From Nitrosomonadales bacterium (lineage in GTDB: Bacteria; Pseudomonadota; Gammaproteobacteria; Burkholderiales; Gallionellaceae), in NCBI GenBank assembly GCA_025408405.1, contig JANYJE010000061.1, forward strand, positions 1-55,526: 55,526 bases of DNA. The letters are read 5' to 3'. The translations under genes were made by a program, and so were the position numbers. Positions within the stretch are counted from its first letter, which is position 1, and each line of letters begins with the position of its first letter. Below, piece by piece: positions 24,186 through 32,716 of the stretch. The notes beneath the pieces are model-generated. The model had not been told where the DNA came from. It did not search any database and worked only from the letters and a program-made list of their open reading frames with translations.

Positions 24186-25235
24186 ATGCGCGATTTTCAG
24201 CAGACCATAGAAGCCGTACAGATCAATTGCCACATTACCGACGCCCGTCATGCCCGCGAAATGACCATGTGCAACTACCTGCTCGGCATGCGCGAACTTT
24301 ATATATGGGAACATGAGTTTCCCCCCACACGCCCGCTGGTACAGGCGGATCTCAGCCGCTGGCTGGTGCAGCGTGAAGCCTACTGGGATGAGATGGAGGA
24401 GCTCGACTATCGCCCGATTCCGATTGCCGGGCGCGAGTATGATCCCTTCGATATTGTCGCCATCAACAGCGTGCTGGAGCCGCACGGCCTGGTTTACGGC
24501 GGCGGCCTGGGGCGCTGGTGCAAGCCGCATTTTTTCCTGGGCCAGCTCGTGCGCAGTGAAAAACGCCACGGCCTTACGGTGCGCGTATCCGGCTGTGAAT
24601 ATGCACGCGACATAACCGCCGCGCCGGCAGCACTGCGTGAAGGTGCGGTTTTTCTGCGCACCGATGCACTGCAGCGCTGGCTGTCTGAAAAGGTCGAAAT
24701 CTGGTCGGTGCACCAGGCCGATGGTGCACTTCAGGCCGCGCTGGATTGCTATGGCCAGCAAGGCGCTAATGCCACCTTGCTGGCGCGCATGGCCGAGCGG
24801 GAAAGCGAAACGCTGATCCTGCATGAAGTCGGCGAAGCGCTGGCGGAACCTCTGCTAGGGGGCGACTGGCGCGACATGATCATGTCCTTCAGTAGTCGCC
24901 GCTCCATCGTGCTGGCACGCTCAATCCGCGATAACCTGGCGGACTGCCTGTCCACCGTGCCTGAGCTGATCGGGCACGGTGCAACCTGTTCGTTGCATTT
25001 CTATTTTTCCAATCTGGATGGCTTGCGCCGCAGCCTGTTTCCACGCCTGGTGGCGGCATATGAACACTGGCGTGACAGCGGTGACAGCAGCCTGTTGCTG
25101 GCTGCCGCAGAGACTGGGCGTACACATTGGCAGTGGGCCGCGCAGCACTTGCTGACTGCCTGGAAAAATGATCCGGTAGCAGCACAGACTGCCATCGAAA
25201 ACTGGGTCGAGAATCACGGGCCGCTTTCTTTGTAG
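24186..25235 (+). CDS. Conserved hypothetical protein, Sfum_1244-like
   Basis: ATG 24186 follows TAGGAGTAGCCGCC. The 349-residue protein starts with ITDARHAREMTMCNYLLGMR and has WVHR-like helical charge patches. Segments such as YDPFDIVAINSVLEPHGLVY, GGGLGRWCKPHFFLGQLVRS and LHEVGEALAEPLLGGDW recall the family labelled Sfum_1244, whose biochemistry is unknown. HEVGEA resembles part of a metal site, but no full metalloprotease motif is seen. It appears to form a pair with the Cys-rich protein upstream. Confidence 0.6.
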   Translation: MRDFQQTIEAVQINCHITDARHAREMTMCNYLLGMRELYIWEHEFPPTRPLVQADLSRWLVQREAYWDEMEELDYRPIPIAGREYDPFDIVAINSVLEPHGLVYGGGLGRWCKPHFFLGQLVRSEKRHGLTVRVSGCEYARDITAAPAALREGAVFLRTDALQRWLSEKVEIWSVHQADGALQAALDCYGQQGANATLLARMAERESETLILHEVGEALAEPLLGGDWRDMIMSFSSRRSIVLARSIRDNLADCLSTVPELIGHGATCSLHFYFSNLDGLRRSLFPRLVAAYEHWRDSGDSSLLLAAAETGRTHWQWAAQHLLTAWKNDPVAAQTAIENWVENHGPLSL

Positions 25236-25611
25236 AGAGGTGGCCTGGTGAGTCGTGCGTTACTGAAATCCGCTTGCAGACTCGAATTTACAGGGAATGG
25301 AAGTGGTGTATCTAGATATATCTAGATATATCTATTATCATGCTCTGTTAGATAGCAGCCCTTTATTCGATTGATGGGGTTAATTTTAGGGGAAGTTTTA
25401 TATGGGGGCGACGATTAAGCGGGGTGCGTCTCTAGCAAGCGGGGATGTGTGAATTCAGAAAATTATTTGTATGCAGTGGACTCAGGATTTTTGGCAAAAC
25501 AGGAGGCGGTACTTCTAAACCGCGTGGTGGCCAGACAGCTTCAACAAGGTAGCCATACTGCAATTCTCACGGCTCGATATTTTAATCCCCCTCACATTGA
25601 GGGATAGCTTC
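25236..25611. other. 376-base intergenic region with tandem TATCTAGATA repeat
   Basis: No gene is recognised. The region carries the tandem palindromic repeat at 25309-25334 and AT-rich sequence, and serves as leader of the PAS-GGDEF-EAL gene. GGAGGCGG at about 25501 is too distant from the ATG to be its ribosome site. Confidence 0.5.
25309..25334. promoter_or_regulatory. Tandem palindrome TATCTAGATA, candidate operator
   Basis: The 10-base unit TCTAGATATA is repeated twice in a row at 25311-25330 and followed by TCTAT. Each unit is centred on the palindrome TATCTAGATA. A similar pair occurs at 30694-30717 near the cytochrome c gene. It lies about 280 bases upstream of the PAS-GGDEF-EAL start. 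It may bind a dimeric regulator. Confidence 0.4.
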
Positions 25612-27549
25612 ATGCCCGATAATTTCATAGCCCCACACAAGAAGGAGCCTCATCAGTCAGCGACATGGCTGTTGCTGGTATTGGCTGGAGCGGTATTTCT
25701 GGTAGAAACGCTGGTGATGATACTTCTGCCCATGCTGCCGCCCATGTCAGAGGCGGCGGCTACGTTGCTGGATGCGTCGTTGCTCTCCATCCTGCTTTTT
25801 CCCATATTTTATGTACTTGTTTTTCGCCCCCTGATACTGAACATCAGCGAGCGCAAACAATCCGAAGCCCGCCTGCAACTCTCCGCCAGCGTGTTCACCC
25901 ATGCCCGTGAGGGCATTCTCATCACCGATGCCCAAGCCAATATTATTGATGTCAATGAATCTTTCACTCGCATCACTGGTTACAACCGCGAAGAAGCGCT
26001 GGGGCACAACCCGCGCATGCTCAATTCCGGGCGGCAAGGGCAGGAGTTCTATGCCGCGATGTGGAAGTCGCTACTTGAAGAAGGTCACTGGACTGGCGAA
26101 GTCTGGAACCGGCGTAAAGACGGCGAGGTGTATGCCGAAATACTCACCACCAGCGCCGTGCGTGATGCCAGCGGCGAGACACAGCACTATGTTGCCCTGT
26201 TCACCGACATCACGCCGCTCAAGCATCACCAGGACGAGATAGAGCACATCGCCTTCCACGATGCGCTGACCCAGTTGCCCAACCGCGCGCTGCTGGCAGA
26301 CCGCATACAACAGGCGCTGGCCCGTGCCAGTCGCATTGGCGAGTTCACGGCCGTCGTGTGTCTGGATCTGGATGGCTTTAAAGTGGTCAATGACACTATG
26401 GGCCATGATGCCGGAGATATCCTGTTGGTCGAGACGGCACATCGCCTTGCAGGCTGTGTGAGAACAGGGGATACCGTGGCCCGCCTCGGGGGGGATGAGT
26501 TCGTATTGCTGTTATGCGGGCTGGCATCGCGTGAAGATTGTGACATCACCCTGAAACGTGTGCTGGCCGAGCTCGTCATCCCTTTCAACCTGAGGGAGGG
26601 AAGGCAGGGCAGAATTTCCGGCAGCATCGGCTACACCTTGTACCCGGATGATGATGCGGATGCCGATACCTTGCTGCGCCATGCCGACCATGCCATGTAC
26701 GCGGCCAAACAGGCGGGCAAGAACCGCTTTCATCTGTTCGACATTAAACAGGACAACCGCACCAAGGCCAATTGGGGTGCGCTGGCGCGTATTGAAAAAG
26801 CGCTGACCCAGGGCGAATTCAGGCTGTATATCCAGCCCAAGGTCGACTTGAGAACTGGCAGCATCGTCGGGGCAGAGGCGTTGATACGCTGGCTGCACCC
26901 GATCCGCGGGCTGGTGCAGCCAGCGGAATTTCTGCCGTTGATTGAGGATAATGAGCTGGCGCTCGGGGTCGGGGAGTGGGTGATCAGGGAGGGCCTGCGT
27001 CTGTTGGCTGAGTGGGACGCGCAGGGGCTGGAGTTCCCGTTAAGCGTCAATATCAGTGCCCGTCAGTTGCGCGAAAAAGATTTTTTCCATCGCCTGAGTG
27101 CCATCCTCAAAGATTTTCCGCAGGTTCCGCCGCAACGCCTGGAGCTCGAAATCGTCGAATCCGCCGCGCTGGATGATATGCACAAGGTCAGCATACTGAT
27201 TACCGAGTGCCAATTGCTGGGTGTAATGTTTTCGCTGGATGATTTTGGTACCGGCTATTCCTCATTGACGTATCTGAAGCGACTTTCAGTCGACACCCTG
27301 AAAATAGACCAGACTTTTGTGCGCGACATGCTCGAAGACGAGAGTGCACTGGCCATCGTGCACGGCATAATCGGCCTGGCCCAGGCGTTCAAGAAGCATA
27401 CGGTTGCGGAAGGTGTCGAAACATGGCAACTTGCCACACGCTTGAAGGCGCTGGGCTGCGAAATTGCCCAGGGCTATGCAATTGCCCGCCCGATGCCGGC
27501 CGAGGAATTCCATGATTGGGTGCGTCAATTCAAGATGCCGGAATTGTAA
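25612..27549 (+). CDS. Membrane PAS-GGDEF-EAL c-di-GMP enzyme
   Basis: ATG 25612 (MPDNF) gives 645 residues. Two membrane helices lie at about 18-40 and 53-75, with no large periplasmic loop. A PAS domain with PAC follows (about 90-205: FTHAREGILITDAQANIIDV, TGEVWNRRKDGEVYAEI). GGDEF is intact at 293-297 (RLGGDEFVLLL). The EAL domain has EAL at 422-424, NISARQL, LEIVESAAL, SLDDFGTGYS, KIDQTF and AEGVE. Both activities look possible. The gene is 15 bases upstream of a bacteriohemerythrin gene, suggesting oxygen or redox-linked control. Confidence 0.92.
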   Translation: MPDNFIAPHKKEPHQSATWLLLVLAGAVFLVETLVMILLPMLPPMSEAAATLLDASLLSILLFPIFYVLVFRPLILNISERKQSEARLQLSASVFTHAREGILITDAQANIIDVNESFTRITGYNREEALGHNPRMLNSGRQGQEFYAAMWKSLLEEGHWTGEVWNRRKDGEVYAEILTTSAVRDASGETQHYVALFTDITPLKHHQDEIEHIAFHDALTQLPNRALLADRIQQALARASRIGEFTAVVCLDLDGFKVVNDTMGHDAGDILLVETAHRLAGCVRTGDTVARLGGDEFVLLLCGLASREDCDITLKRVLAELVIPFNLREGRQGRISGSIGYTLYPDDDADADTLLRHADHAMYAAKQAGKNRFHLFDIKQDNRTKANWGALARIEKALTQGEFRLYIQPKVDLRTGSIVGAEALIRWLHPIRGLVQPAEFLPLIEDNELALGVGEWVIREGLRLLAEWDAQGLEFPLSVNISARQLREKDFFHRLSAILKDFPQVPPQRLELEIVESAALDDMHKVSILITECQLLGVMFSLDDFGTGYSSLTYLKRLSVDTLKIDQTFVRDMLEDESALAIVHGIIGLAQAFKKHTVAEGVETWQLATRLKALGCEIAQGYAIARPMPAEEFHDWVRQFKMPEL

Positions 27550-27564
27550 GGTGAAGGAAAAACC

Positions 27565-27987
27565 ATGAGAGATGGAAGCGAACCTATCGTCTGGAACGAG
27601 TCATTGGTGACGGGAGTAGCCATCATAGACGAGCAGCACCAGATATTGGTCAACATGTTCAACGAAGCCAATCACCGCCTCACCGAGAGCAGCGGTCGCT
27701 CCGTGCTGGAAGAGATCGTGCGCGATCTGATGAGCTACGCGCTGTATCACTTCGATACCGAAGAAGATCTGATGGTGGAGAAGGGTTATGACCAGCAGGG
27801 GCGGGAAGCCCACTTTCGCGAACACCGCTCATTTTCGGCCAAGATATCCGGCTTGCAGCAGGATTTGGGCCAGGGAAAGCTGATTTCGCGTGAGGAGCTG
27901 TTATCCTTCCTCAATGGCTGGCTGCTTAACCACATACTGAACACCGACCAGCGTCTGGGCAAATTCCTCAAGCAAACCGCAGCCTGA
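27565..27987 (+). CDS. Bacteriohemerythrin
   Basis: The 140-residue protein has the complete diiron ligand set: His25 (IIDEQH), His62 and Glu66 (YHFDTEE), His83 and His87 (HFREH), His123 and Asp128 (LNHILNTD). The start VWNESLVTGVAIIDEQHQ is typical. Hemerythrins bind O2 reversibly at a non-heme di-iron centre and are used for storage, delivery or sensing in microaerobic bacteria. The tight spacing after the c-di-GMP enzyme suggests joint function. A ribosome site AAGGTGAAGG precedes its ATG. Confidence 0.95.
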   Translation: MRDGSEPIVWNESLVTGVAIIDEQHQILVNMFNEANHRLTESSGRSVLEEIVRDLMSYALYHFDTEEDLMVEKGYDQQGREAHFREHRSFSAKISGLQQDLGQGKLISREELLSFLNGWLLNHILNTDQRLGKFLKQTAA

Positions 27988-28139
27988 ATTTAACCGGCTG
28001 AGCTTCTCCAGGTTCTGTATGGGCAGCATGCAAATTTTTCAGCAAATCTGCTTTGCTGTTGCGCCTGCGTGAGATAACCTAGCCTGGCTTGCCCCTCGGC
28101 TAAAACTGTTGGTTGTCTCTATTTTTGAAAAAGTAACCC

Positions 28140-28811
28140 ATGACCTCTACACTCCCCGTTCTTTCCTTGCTGGAAACCCGCGTTCTCGGTGTGCTCGCCG
28201 AGAAGCAGCGCACGGTGCCCGACACCTATCCCCTGACACTGAATACGCTGGTTTCCGGTTGCAACCAGAAGACCAGCCGCGACCCGGTCATCGAGGCCAC
28301 GGAAGCAGAGGTGCAGGCGGCGCTGGATAGCCTGAAATTCATGTCGCTGGTGATGGAATCCAGCGGCGGTCGGGTGGCGCGTTATTCGCACAATATCGAG
28401 CGAGTGCTGCACATCCCCACGCAATCCAGCGCGCTGATCACCCTGCTGATGCTGCGCGGCCCGCAAACAGCGGGGGAGTTGCGCATCAACTGTGAACGGC
28501 TGCACAAGTTCGCCGACATCTCCTCTGTGGAAAGTTTTCTGGTCGAGCTGGCCGAGCGTGCTGCCGGCGCGCTGGTGCTGGAGCTGCCGCGCCAGCACGG
28601 TGCGCGCGAGAACCGCTGGACGCATTTGCTCTCGGGTGTGCCAGTGATCGAGGAGCAAGCTGTTGCAACGCATGCCGCGGCAGATGTATCGGTGGGCGAA
28701 ATTGCCGCACTCAAAGCCAATGTCGCGCGCCTGGAAGCGGATGTGGACGGGCTGAAGGCGCTGGTCGGCAGGTTGTGTGCCGAGCTGGGCGTGCAGGCCG
28801 CAGGAGAATGA
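28140..28811 (+). CDS. yceH: YceH family (DUF480) protein
   Basis: The 223-residue product carries LLETRVLGVLAEKQRTVPDT, YPLTLNTLVSGCNQKTSRDP, and LITLLMLRGPQTAGELR. These mark the two winged-helix repeats of YceH. A heptad-like C-terminal coiled coil follows (VGEIAALKANVARLEADVDG). The function is unknown; structure suggests DNA or protein binding. It is followed after one base by a methyltransferase gene, forming a two-gene unit. Confidence 0.93.
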   Translation: MTSTLPVLSLLETRVLGVLAEKQRTVPDTYPLTLNTLVSGCNQKTSRDPVIEATEAEVQAALDSLKFMSLVMESSGGRVARYSHNIERVLHIPTQSSALITLLMLRGPQTAGELRINCERLHKFADISSVESFLVELAERAAGALVLELPRQHGARENRWTHLLSGVPVIEEQAVATHAAADVSVGEIAALKANVARLEADVDGLKALVGRLCAELGVQAAGE

Positions 28812-28812
28812 C

Positions 28813-29634
28813 ATGCACGAAGTGAGACCCAACCAATCCATCGAGTTGCTGAAGGAGCTGCACATCCTCACGCGCGACGGCAAGATGAATCAGGACAGCC
28901 GGCGCAAACTCAAGCAGATTTATCACCTGTATCAATTCATCGAGCCACTGCTGCAGGAGATCCAGCAAGGTCACCCCGACATCACCCTGGTGGATCATGG
29001 TGCGGGGAAATCGTATCTGGGTTTTATCCTGTACGACCTGTTTTTCAAGGCGCTGAATAATGCGTCGCATATCTACGGCATCGAGACCCGTGACGAGCTG
29101 GTGAGCAAGTCGCGCGAGCTGGCCGCACGCCTGAATTTTCCCGGCATGTCATTCCTGAATCTGTCAGTGGCTGCATCCATCGAGTCTGACCAGCTGCCGG
29201 CGCAGGTGGATATGGTGACTGCTCTGCACGCCTGCAACACGGCCACCGATGATGCGATTCACTTCGCGCTGAAGAAGCAGGCCAGGTTCATCGTGCTGGT
29301 GCCTTGCTGCCAGGCAGAAGTAGCGGCAACACTGAAGAAGAACAAGGGCAGGCAGCTGGCCAATAACGCGCTGGTCGAGCTGTGGCGCCATCCCATACAC
29401 ACGCGCGAGTTCGGCAGCCATGTCACCAATGTATTGCGCTGCCTGCAACTGGAGGCGCACGGCTACCAGGTAACGGTCACCGAACTGGTGGGCTGGGAGC
29501 ACTCGATGAAAAACGAACTGATCGTGGCGAGCTATAAAAACCTGCCGCGCCAGCGTGCCGCCGCGCGCTTGCAGGAAGTCTTGCTGGCTTTGGGGCTGGA
29601 AGAAATGAGTGGGCGCTTTTTTACAACGCTGTAA
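28813..29634 (+). CDS. Class I methyltransferase-domain protein
   Basis: ATG 28813 lies one base after the yceH stop and gives 273 residues. The SAM-binding loop is LVDHGAGKSYLGFILYDLFF, followed by YGIETRDELVSKSRELAARL. Later VDMVTALHACNTATDDAIHF and IVLVPCCQAEVAATLKKNKG match the METTL25/methyltransf_32-type proteins, in which CCQ is conserved. The substrate is unknown; eukaryotic relatives act on tRNA or proteins. The gene pair with yceH suggests a shared but undefined role. Confidence 0.8.
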   Translation: MHEVRPNQSIELLKELHILTRDGKMNQDSRRKLKQIYHLYQFIEPLLQEIQQGHPDITLVDHGAGKSYLGFILYDLFFKALNNASHIYGIETRDELVSKSRELAARLNFPGMSFLNLSVAASIESDQLPAQVDMVTALHACNTATDDAIHFALKKQARFIVLVPCCQAEVAATLKKNKGRQLANNALVELWRHPIHTREFGSHVTNVLRCLQLEAHGYQVTVTELVGWEHSMKNELIVASYKNLPRQRAAARLQEVLLALGLEEMSGRFFTTL

Positions 29635-29778
29635 TGGGATTGAATTATTGTGTGCCCGAAGTGAGAAATCTGGGCGCCGGGAAGAAACCGTTATTCGAGC
29701 GGCTAAAAAAGCAAAGGGCGATGATTCTTAACGCCCCCTGCTCGGTCACAAGGTTAAGCAGAAATTATAAGCGTAACG

Positions 29779-30153
29779 TTAATCGCAGGCCCAGACACGG
29801 ACAATGCAGGATGAACCTCCACGCGATTGGCAATATGACATGGCGCTACTTTAAACGCTCGAAGCGTTGCTGCCGGTTGCCCATCCATATGCGGTAGACC
29901 CTCTGGACTGATCCGCAGCATATGCCCCGCAGCCACTGTTAAATGTTTCAACGACCTGGCATCCACCCCCGCACTCGTTCAATGCACGTTGTGACGCTTG
30001 ACTGGTATTGGGATAGCCATGAGCGAAGCCATATTGGCTGCCTTGGTTGCTGTCAATAGCCAGAGCTCCCGCTGCCATTGCTTGACCTCCAAAAAAAGAG
30101 AGGGTCATTGCGAGCGCAAGTTTTGATGCGACAGTTCTAACTCGGGAAATCAT
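29779..30153 (-). pseudogene. DUF4189 secreted protein interrupted by in-frame TAA
   Basis: ATG 30153 follows TAGGAGTG. The first 100 codons give a signal peptide (LALAMTLSFFGGQAMAAGAL) and a DUF4189 domain with GFAHGYPNTSQASQRALNEC and AYGWATGSNASSV. At 29851-29853 the frame hits TAA. Reading straight through in the same frame gives SSAMSYCQSRGGSSCIVRVW, then ACD and a normal stop at 29779. This is the expected DUF4189 ending with conserved Cys. One C-to-T change (CAA to TAA) explains it. The truncated product would lose its last 23 residues and two disulfide cysteines. Confidence 0.72.
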
Positions 30154-30304
30154 AATTCACTCCTATTAATATCAACCCGCATGCTGAACAGAAAGGCTGG
30201 CGCGGGTGAACCACAGCCTAACTAAAATATGACAACAGCGCCTCATTATTGGGCAAGGTGCGCCCTGAGGAGATAAGCCACCACGCGTGCTCCCTTGGCG
30301 CTGG

Positions 30305-30625
30305 CTATTGTTTGGGCAGGCTCAGAATGTATTGGGCCATAGCCTTGATATCGGCTTCACTCACAGTGCTGGAGGGTGGCATTTTGGAGTCACTCCATAT
30401 GCCGCTGCCACCGCTGCGAATTTTACCGATCAAATAGGCTTCGGCATCCGGGCGGTCCTGGTACAGGATGGAAATGCTCTGCCAAGGAGGACCTATGATT
30501 TTTTTCTCCAAAGAATGGCAGTAATTGCACATGTACTTTTGGGTCAGGAGATTGCCATCATCGGCAAAAGCCTCCGCGCCAAGGGTTAGCCAGAATGCCA
30601 GAACAATGAGGTTTTTGTTTTTCAT
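30305..30625 (-). CDS. Monoheme c-type cytochrome
   Basis: ATG 30625 gives 106 residues with a Sec signal (MKNKNLIVLAFWLTLGAEAF, cleaved near residue 21). The heme site is CNYCH at 33-37, and the distal ligand is probably Met82 in SKMPPS. GPPWQSISILYQDRPDAEAY and IKAMAQYILSLPKQ match class I cytochrome c551/c552. It should carry electrons in the periplasm. TATCTAGATA-like sites lie 70-95 bases upstream. The upstream TTG at 30655 is a weaker start. Confidence 0.9.
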   Translation of the reverse strand: MKNKNLIVLAFWLTLGAEAFADDGNLLTQKYMCNYCHSLEKKIIGPPWQSISILYQDRPDAEAYLIGKIRSGGSGIWSDSKMPPSSTVSEADIKAMAQYILSLPKQ

Positions 30626-30975
30626 GGGCTTGCGGAAAAATTGAACTTCACGCAAATTTAACAGTAAATCCCCTTTTGCTATATAGACTAAAATATCTAG
30701 GCCAAACTATCTAGATAATCGAGGGCGGCATTTATTATCGCTGCAACAGGTTTTATATAGGCCAAGTACTGGCGACTCGCCGCCCCCTTGAATAAACGGC
30801 TAGGCGAGGTTTCGGTTGTTCACCCCCGTCTTTAATCATGTAATCTGCAATAGTCGCAGCCTATAAATCTGGCATGAATCTAGTGTGCTGTGCCGTATCA
30901 AATTTACGACTTGTCCACAACTAATTCACACGCTTGCACACAGTAATTGTGGATAGCTGCCCTTGCCACATCAAG
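30626..30975. other. 350-base intergenic region holding possible operator sites
   Basis: No coding frame is recognised. AATATCTAGG at 30692-30701 and ACTATCTAGATAAT at 30706-30719 are half and full versions of the palindrome found at 25309. They sit upstream of the cytochrome gene on the minus strand. The right part (30840-30960) has CACACAGTAATTGTGGATAGC and DnaA-box-like TTGTCCACAAC words, which alone are not enough to call an origin. Confidence 0.4.
30692..30719 (-). promoter_or_regulatory. Candidate operator upstream of cytochrome c gene
   Basis: Two copies of TATCTAG lie nine bases apart, the second within the perfect palindrome TATCTAGATA (30709-30718). The position, 67-94 bases before the cytochrome start, suits a regulator site. 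The same palindrome is tandemly repeated upstream of the PAS-GGDEF-EAL gene. Confidence 0.35.
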
Positions 30976-31920
30976 TTAGGCGTTCAACTCGCCATCAATG
31001 ACTGGCCAGGTGTTGCACACCACAAACCCGCGAGAGCTTTCCCGCCATCCGCCGCTCTCTTCACGAACCAGCTCGATCACCTGAACCGCCTCGCTGCTGG
31101 TGCTGAAGTGTGCGTCCAGCGCAGCGGCCAGGGTGGCTCCAGTCATCACGAGGGCAGCGTCTGCCAAGCGGGCAGGCGCCAGCCAGCGCAAGCGCTGTGG
31201 GATGATCCAGCGGTTTTTTGCCGAGGCTTGTGGCAGTTCATTTTGCTGGTGGCGCAACCACCAGCCGGACTGGTGTGAGTCAGAAATTCCGTTCACGTGC
31301 AACCTGTTGAATGTTGACACGTGATAGAACAGATAGCCCTTGATGAAAGCCTGCGCCCTGTCCAGTTTCACGCCTTGCGGCAGGGCTGCCTGGCCGGCTT
31401 GTGTCTGGCCTAAGCGGAGCTGGTGCCGGAATACCCGGTCCAGCTTGAGATCCAGCCGGTCGCGCGTCCCCGGGCCGATAAAGGCGCGCTGTTCGGATTG
31501 TGGCTCGATCTGCAGATAAAACTTTACCGCGGCTTCCCAATGGCACACCTCTGCTTGTGTGTTGCGGAACAGAAAATCATATTCGCCCACGGTGCGCTGG
31601 TCTTCATGCACCTGCAAATTGGCGGCAATGAGTTGCGTATCTGGCATGTGCATCAGCCAGAAGGCAATCAGCGCTTCAAAGTAATGGCCCAGACGGCGCG
31701 TGGGGTGTGCGGCGATGAAGTTGTGCAGCGCGAGTGGGGACAGGTCAAGTGCGGCAAGCCATGCTGTGCATGAGAGCAGTTGTGCGCTGCACCAGGCATC
31801 ATCCACCACGCGTCCGTGGTACTCGGGGTGCGCAGCATCCAGCAGGCCGGGGGAACCGATCACCCAGGCCAGATCGCGCACCATCGAGTCATGCAGTGTG
31901 TCTATGAATGCGGTTTGCAT
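30976..31920 (-). CDS. DUF1853 family protein
   Basis: ATG 31920 (MQTAFIDTLHDSMVRDLAWV) gives 314 residues, the usual size for DUF1853. Typical parts are VRDLAWVIGSPGLL, RRLGHYFEALIAFWLMH, RTVGEYDFLFRN, CHWEAAVKFYLQI and FIGPGTRDRLDLKLDRVFRH. The HWEAAVKF and GPGxxDRLDxK patterns resemble a PD-(D/E)xK nuclease core, which I infer and cannot prove. The open frame continues to 32010 but enters a repeat element, so that start is rejected. Confidence 0.87.
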   Translation of the reverse strand: MQTAFIDTLHDSMVRDLAWVIGSPGLLDAAHPEYHGRVVDDAWCSAQLLSCTAWLAALDLSPLALHNFIAAHPTRRLGHYFEALIAFWLMHMPDTQLIAANLQVHEDQRTVGEYDFLFRNTQAEVCHWEAAVKFYLQIEPQSEQRAFIGPGTRDRLDLKLDRVFRHQLRLGQTQAGQAALPQGVKLDRAQAFIKGYLFYHVSTFNRLHVNGISDSHQSGWWLRHQQNELPQASAKNRWIIPQRLRWLAPARLADAALVMTGATLAAALDAHFSTSSEAVQVIELVREESGGWRESSRGFVVCNTWPVIDGELNA

Positions 31921-31948
31921 ATGTGGCGAGGTCTGCCGGTGCAGCTTT

Positions 31949-32077
31949 ATTCCAATTTCAATTCGAAGGTGAGGCAAGGCGGCAAAGAGCGAACGACGCT
32001 GACAGTACATCTAGTACGGCTAGGAGTAAGCGAGGAAGCCAACGCAGTGTCACCGATGAATTGGAATGGGAATTAAA
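31949..32077. repeat. Structured intergenic repeat element
   Basis: The left end TTCCAATTTCAATTCG (31950-31965) mirrors the right end GAATTGGAATGGGAATT (32059-32075). The interior has the purine-rich words GGTGAGGCAAGGCGGC and GAGGAAGCCAACGCAG and a central near-palindrome GTACATCTAGTAC. This layout resembles short dispersed elements seen between genes in betaproteobacteria. It overlaps the 3' end of the RutE-like gene by a few bases. Copy number cannot be determined here. Confidence 0.45.
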
Positions 32078-32666
32078 TGATGCTGCAAGCCTCGTCGAAT
32101 GACAGGCGCGGGCTGCGCGGATATACGCCCGCTGGGTCGCCATAGCCGAGGTTGCACAGGAAGTTGGATTTCACATTAGTGCCGGCAAAGAACAGCTGGT
32201 CCACCATGGCATTGTCAAACCCGGACATCGGCCCGCAGTCGAGGCCATAGGCGCGCGCAGACAGCATCAGGTAAGCACCTTGCAGCGTGCCGTTGCGGAA
32301 AGCAGTGGTGAATGCTGTTTGTTCGTCTTTGTCGAACCAGCTGCGTGCATCCGGCACGTGCGGGAACAGCTGGCCCATTTTTTCGTAGAAGCGCATGTCA
32401 TAGCCGATAATGGCGGTGACCGGGGCGGCCATGGTCTTGGCGACGTTGCCTTCCATCAGTGCCGGCTTGAGCTTCTCCTTGGCCTCCTTCGATTTCACCA
32501 ACACGATGCGCGCAGGCGAGCAGTTGGCCGAGGTGGGAGCCATGCGCATGGAGTTGTATACGCGGGTCAGCAACTCGTCAGGCACTGGCCGCCCTTGCCA
32601 GGCATTGTGCGTGCGTGCGGCGCAAAAAAGTTGGTCGAGCGCGGATTGATCCAGAACTGAAGGCAT
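32073..32666 (-). CDS. rutE: RutE-like nitroreductase (malonic semialdehyde reductase)
   Basis: ATG 32666 is preceded by AAGGTGACAAC. The 197-residue protein has [57 protein letters not shown] and [17 protein letters not shown]. These match the RutE/HadB group of FMN nitroreductases, which reduce malonic semialdehyde in pyrimidine breakdown. No other rut genes are present, so it may act on other aldehydes or quinones. The symbol reflects family only. Confidence 0.82.
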   Translation of the reverse strand: MPSVLDQSALDQLFCAARTHNAWQGRPVPDELLTRVYNSMRMAPTSANCSPARIVLVKSKEAKEKLKPALMEGNVAKTMAAPVTAIIGYDMRFYEKMGQLFPHVPDARSWFDKDEQTAFTTAFRNGTLQGAYLMLSARAYGLDCGPMSGFDNAMVDQLFFAGTNVKSNFLCNLGYGDPAGVYPRSPRLSFDEACSII

Positions 32667-32716
32667 GTTGTCACCTTAATTAAATGAGTGCTGCTGGTAA
32701 TGGTAGGCGGCTCTGT

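Noticed and set aside
30840..30975. Replication-origin-like region with TTGTCCACAAC
   Set aside because: Only one or two DnaA-box-like words are present, without a 13-mer AT region or origin-linked genes.
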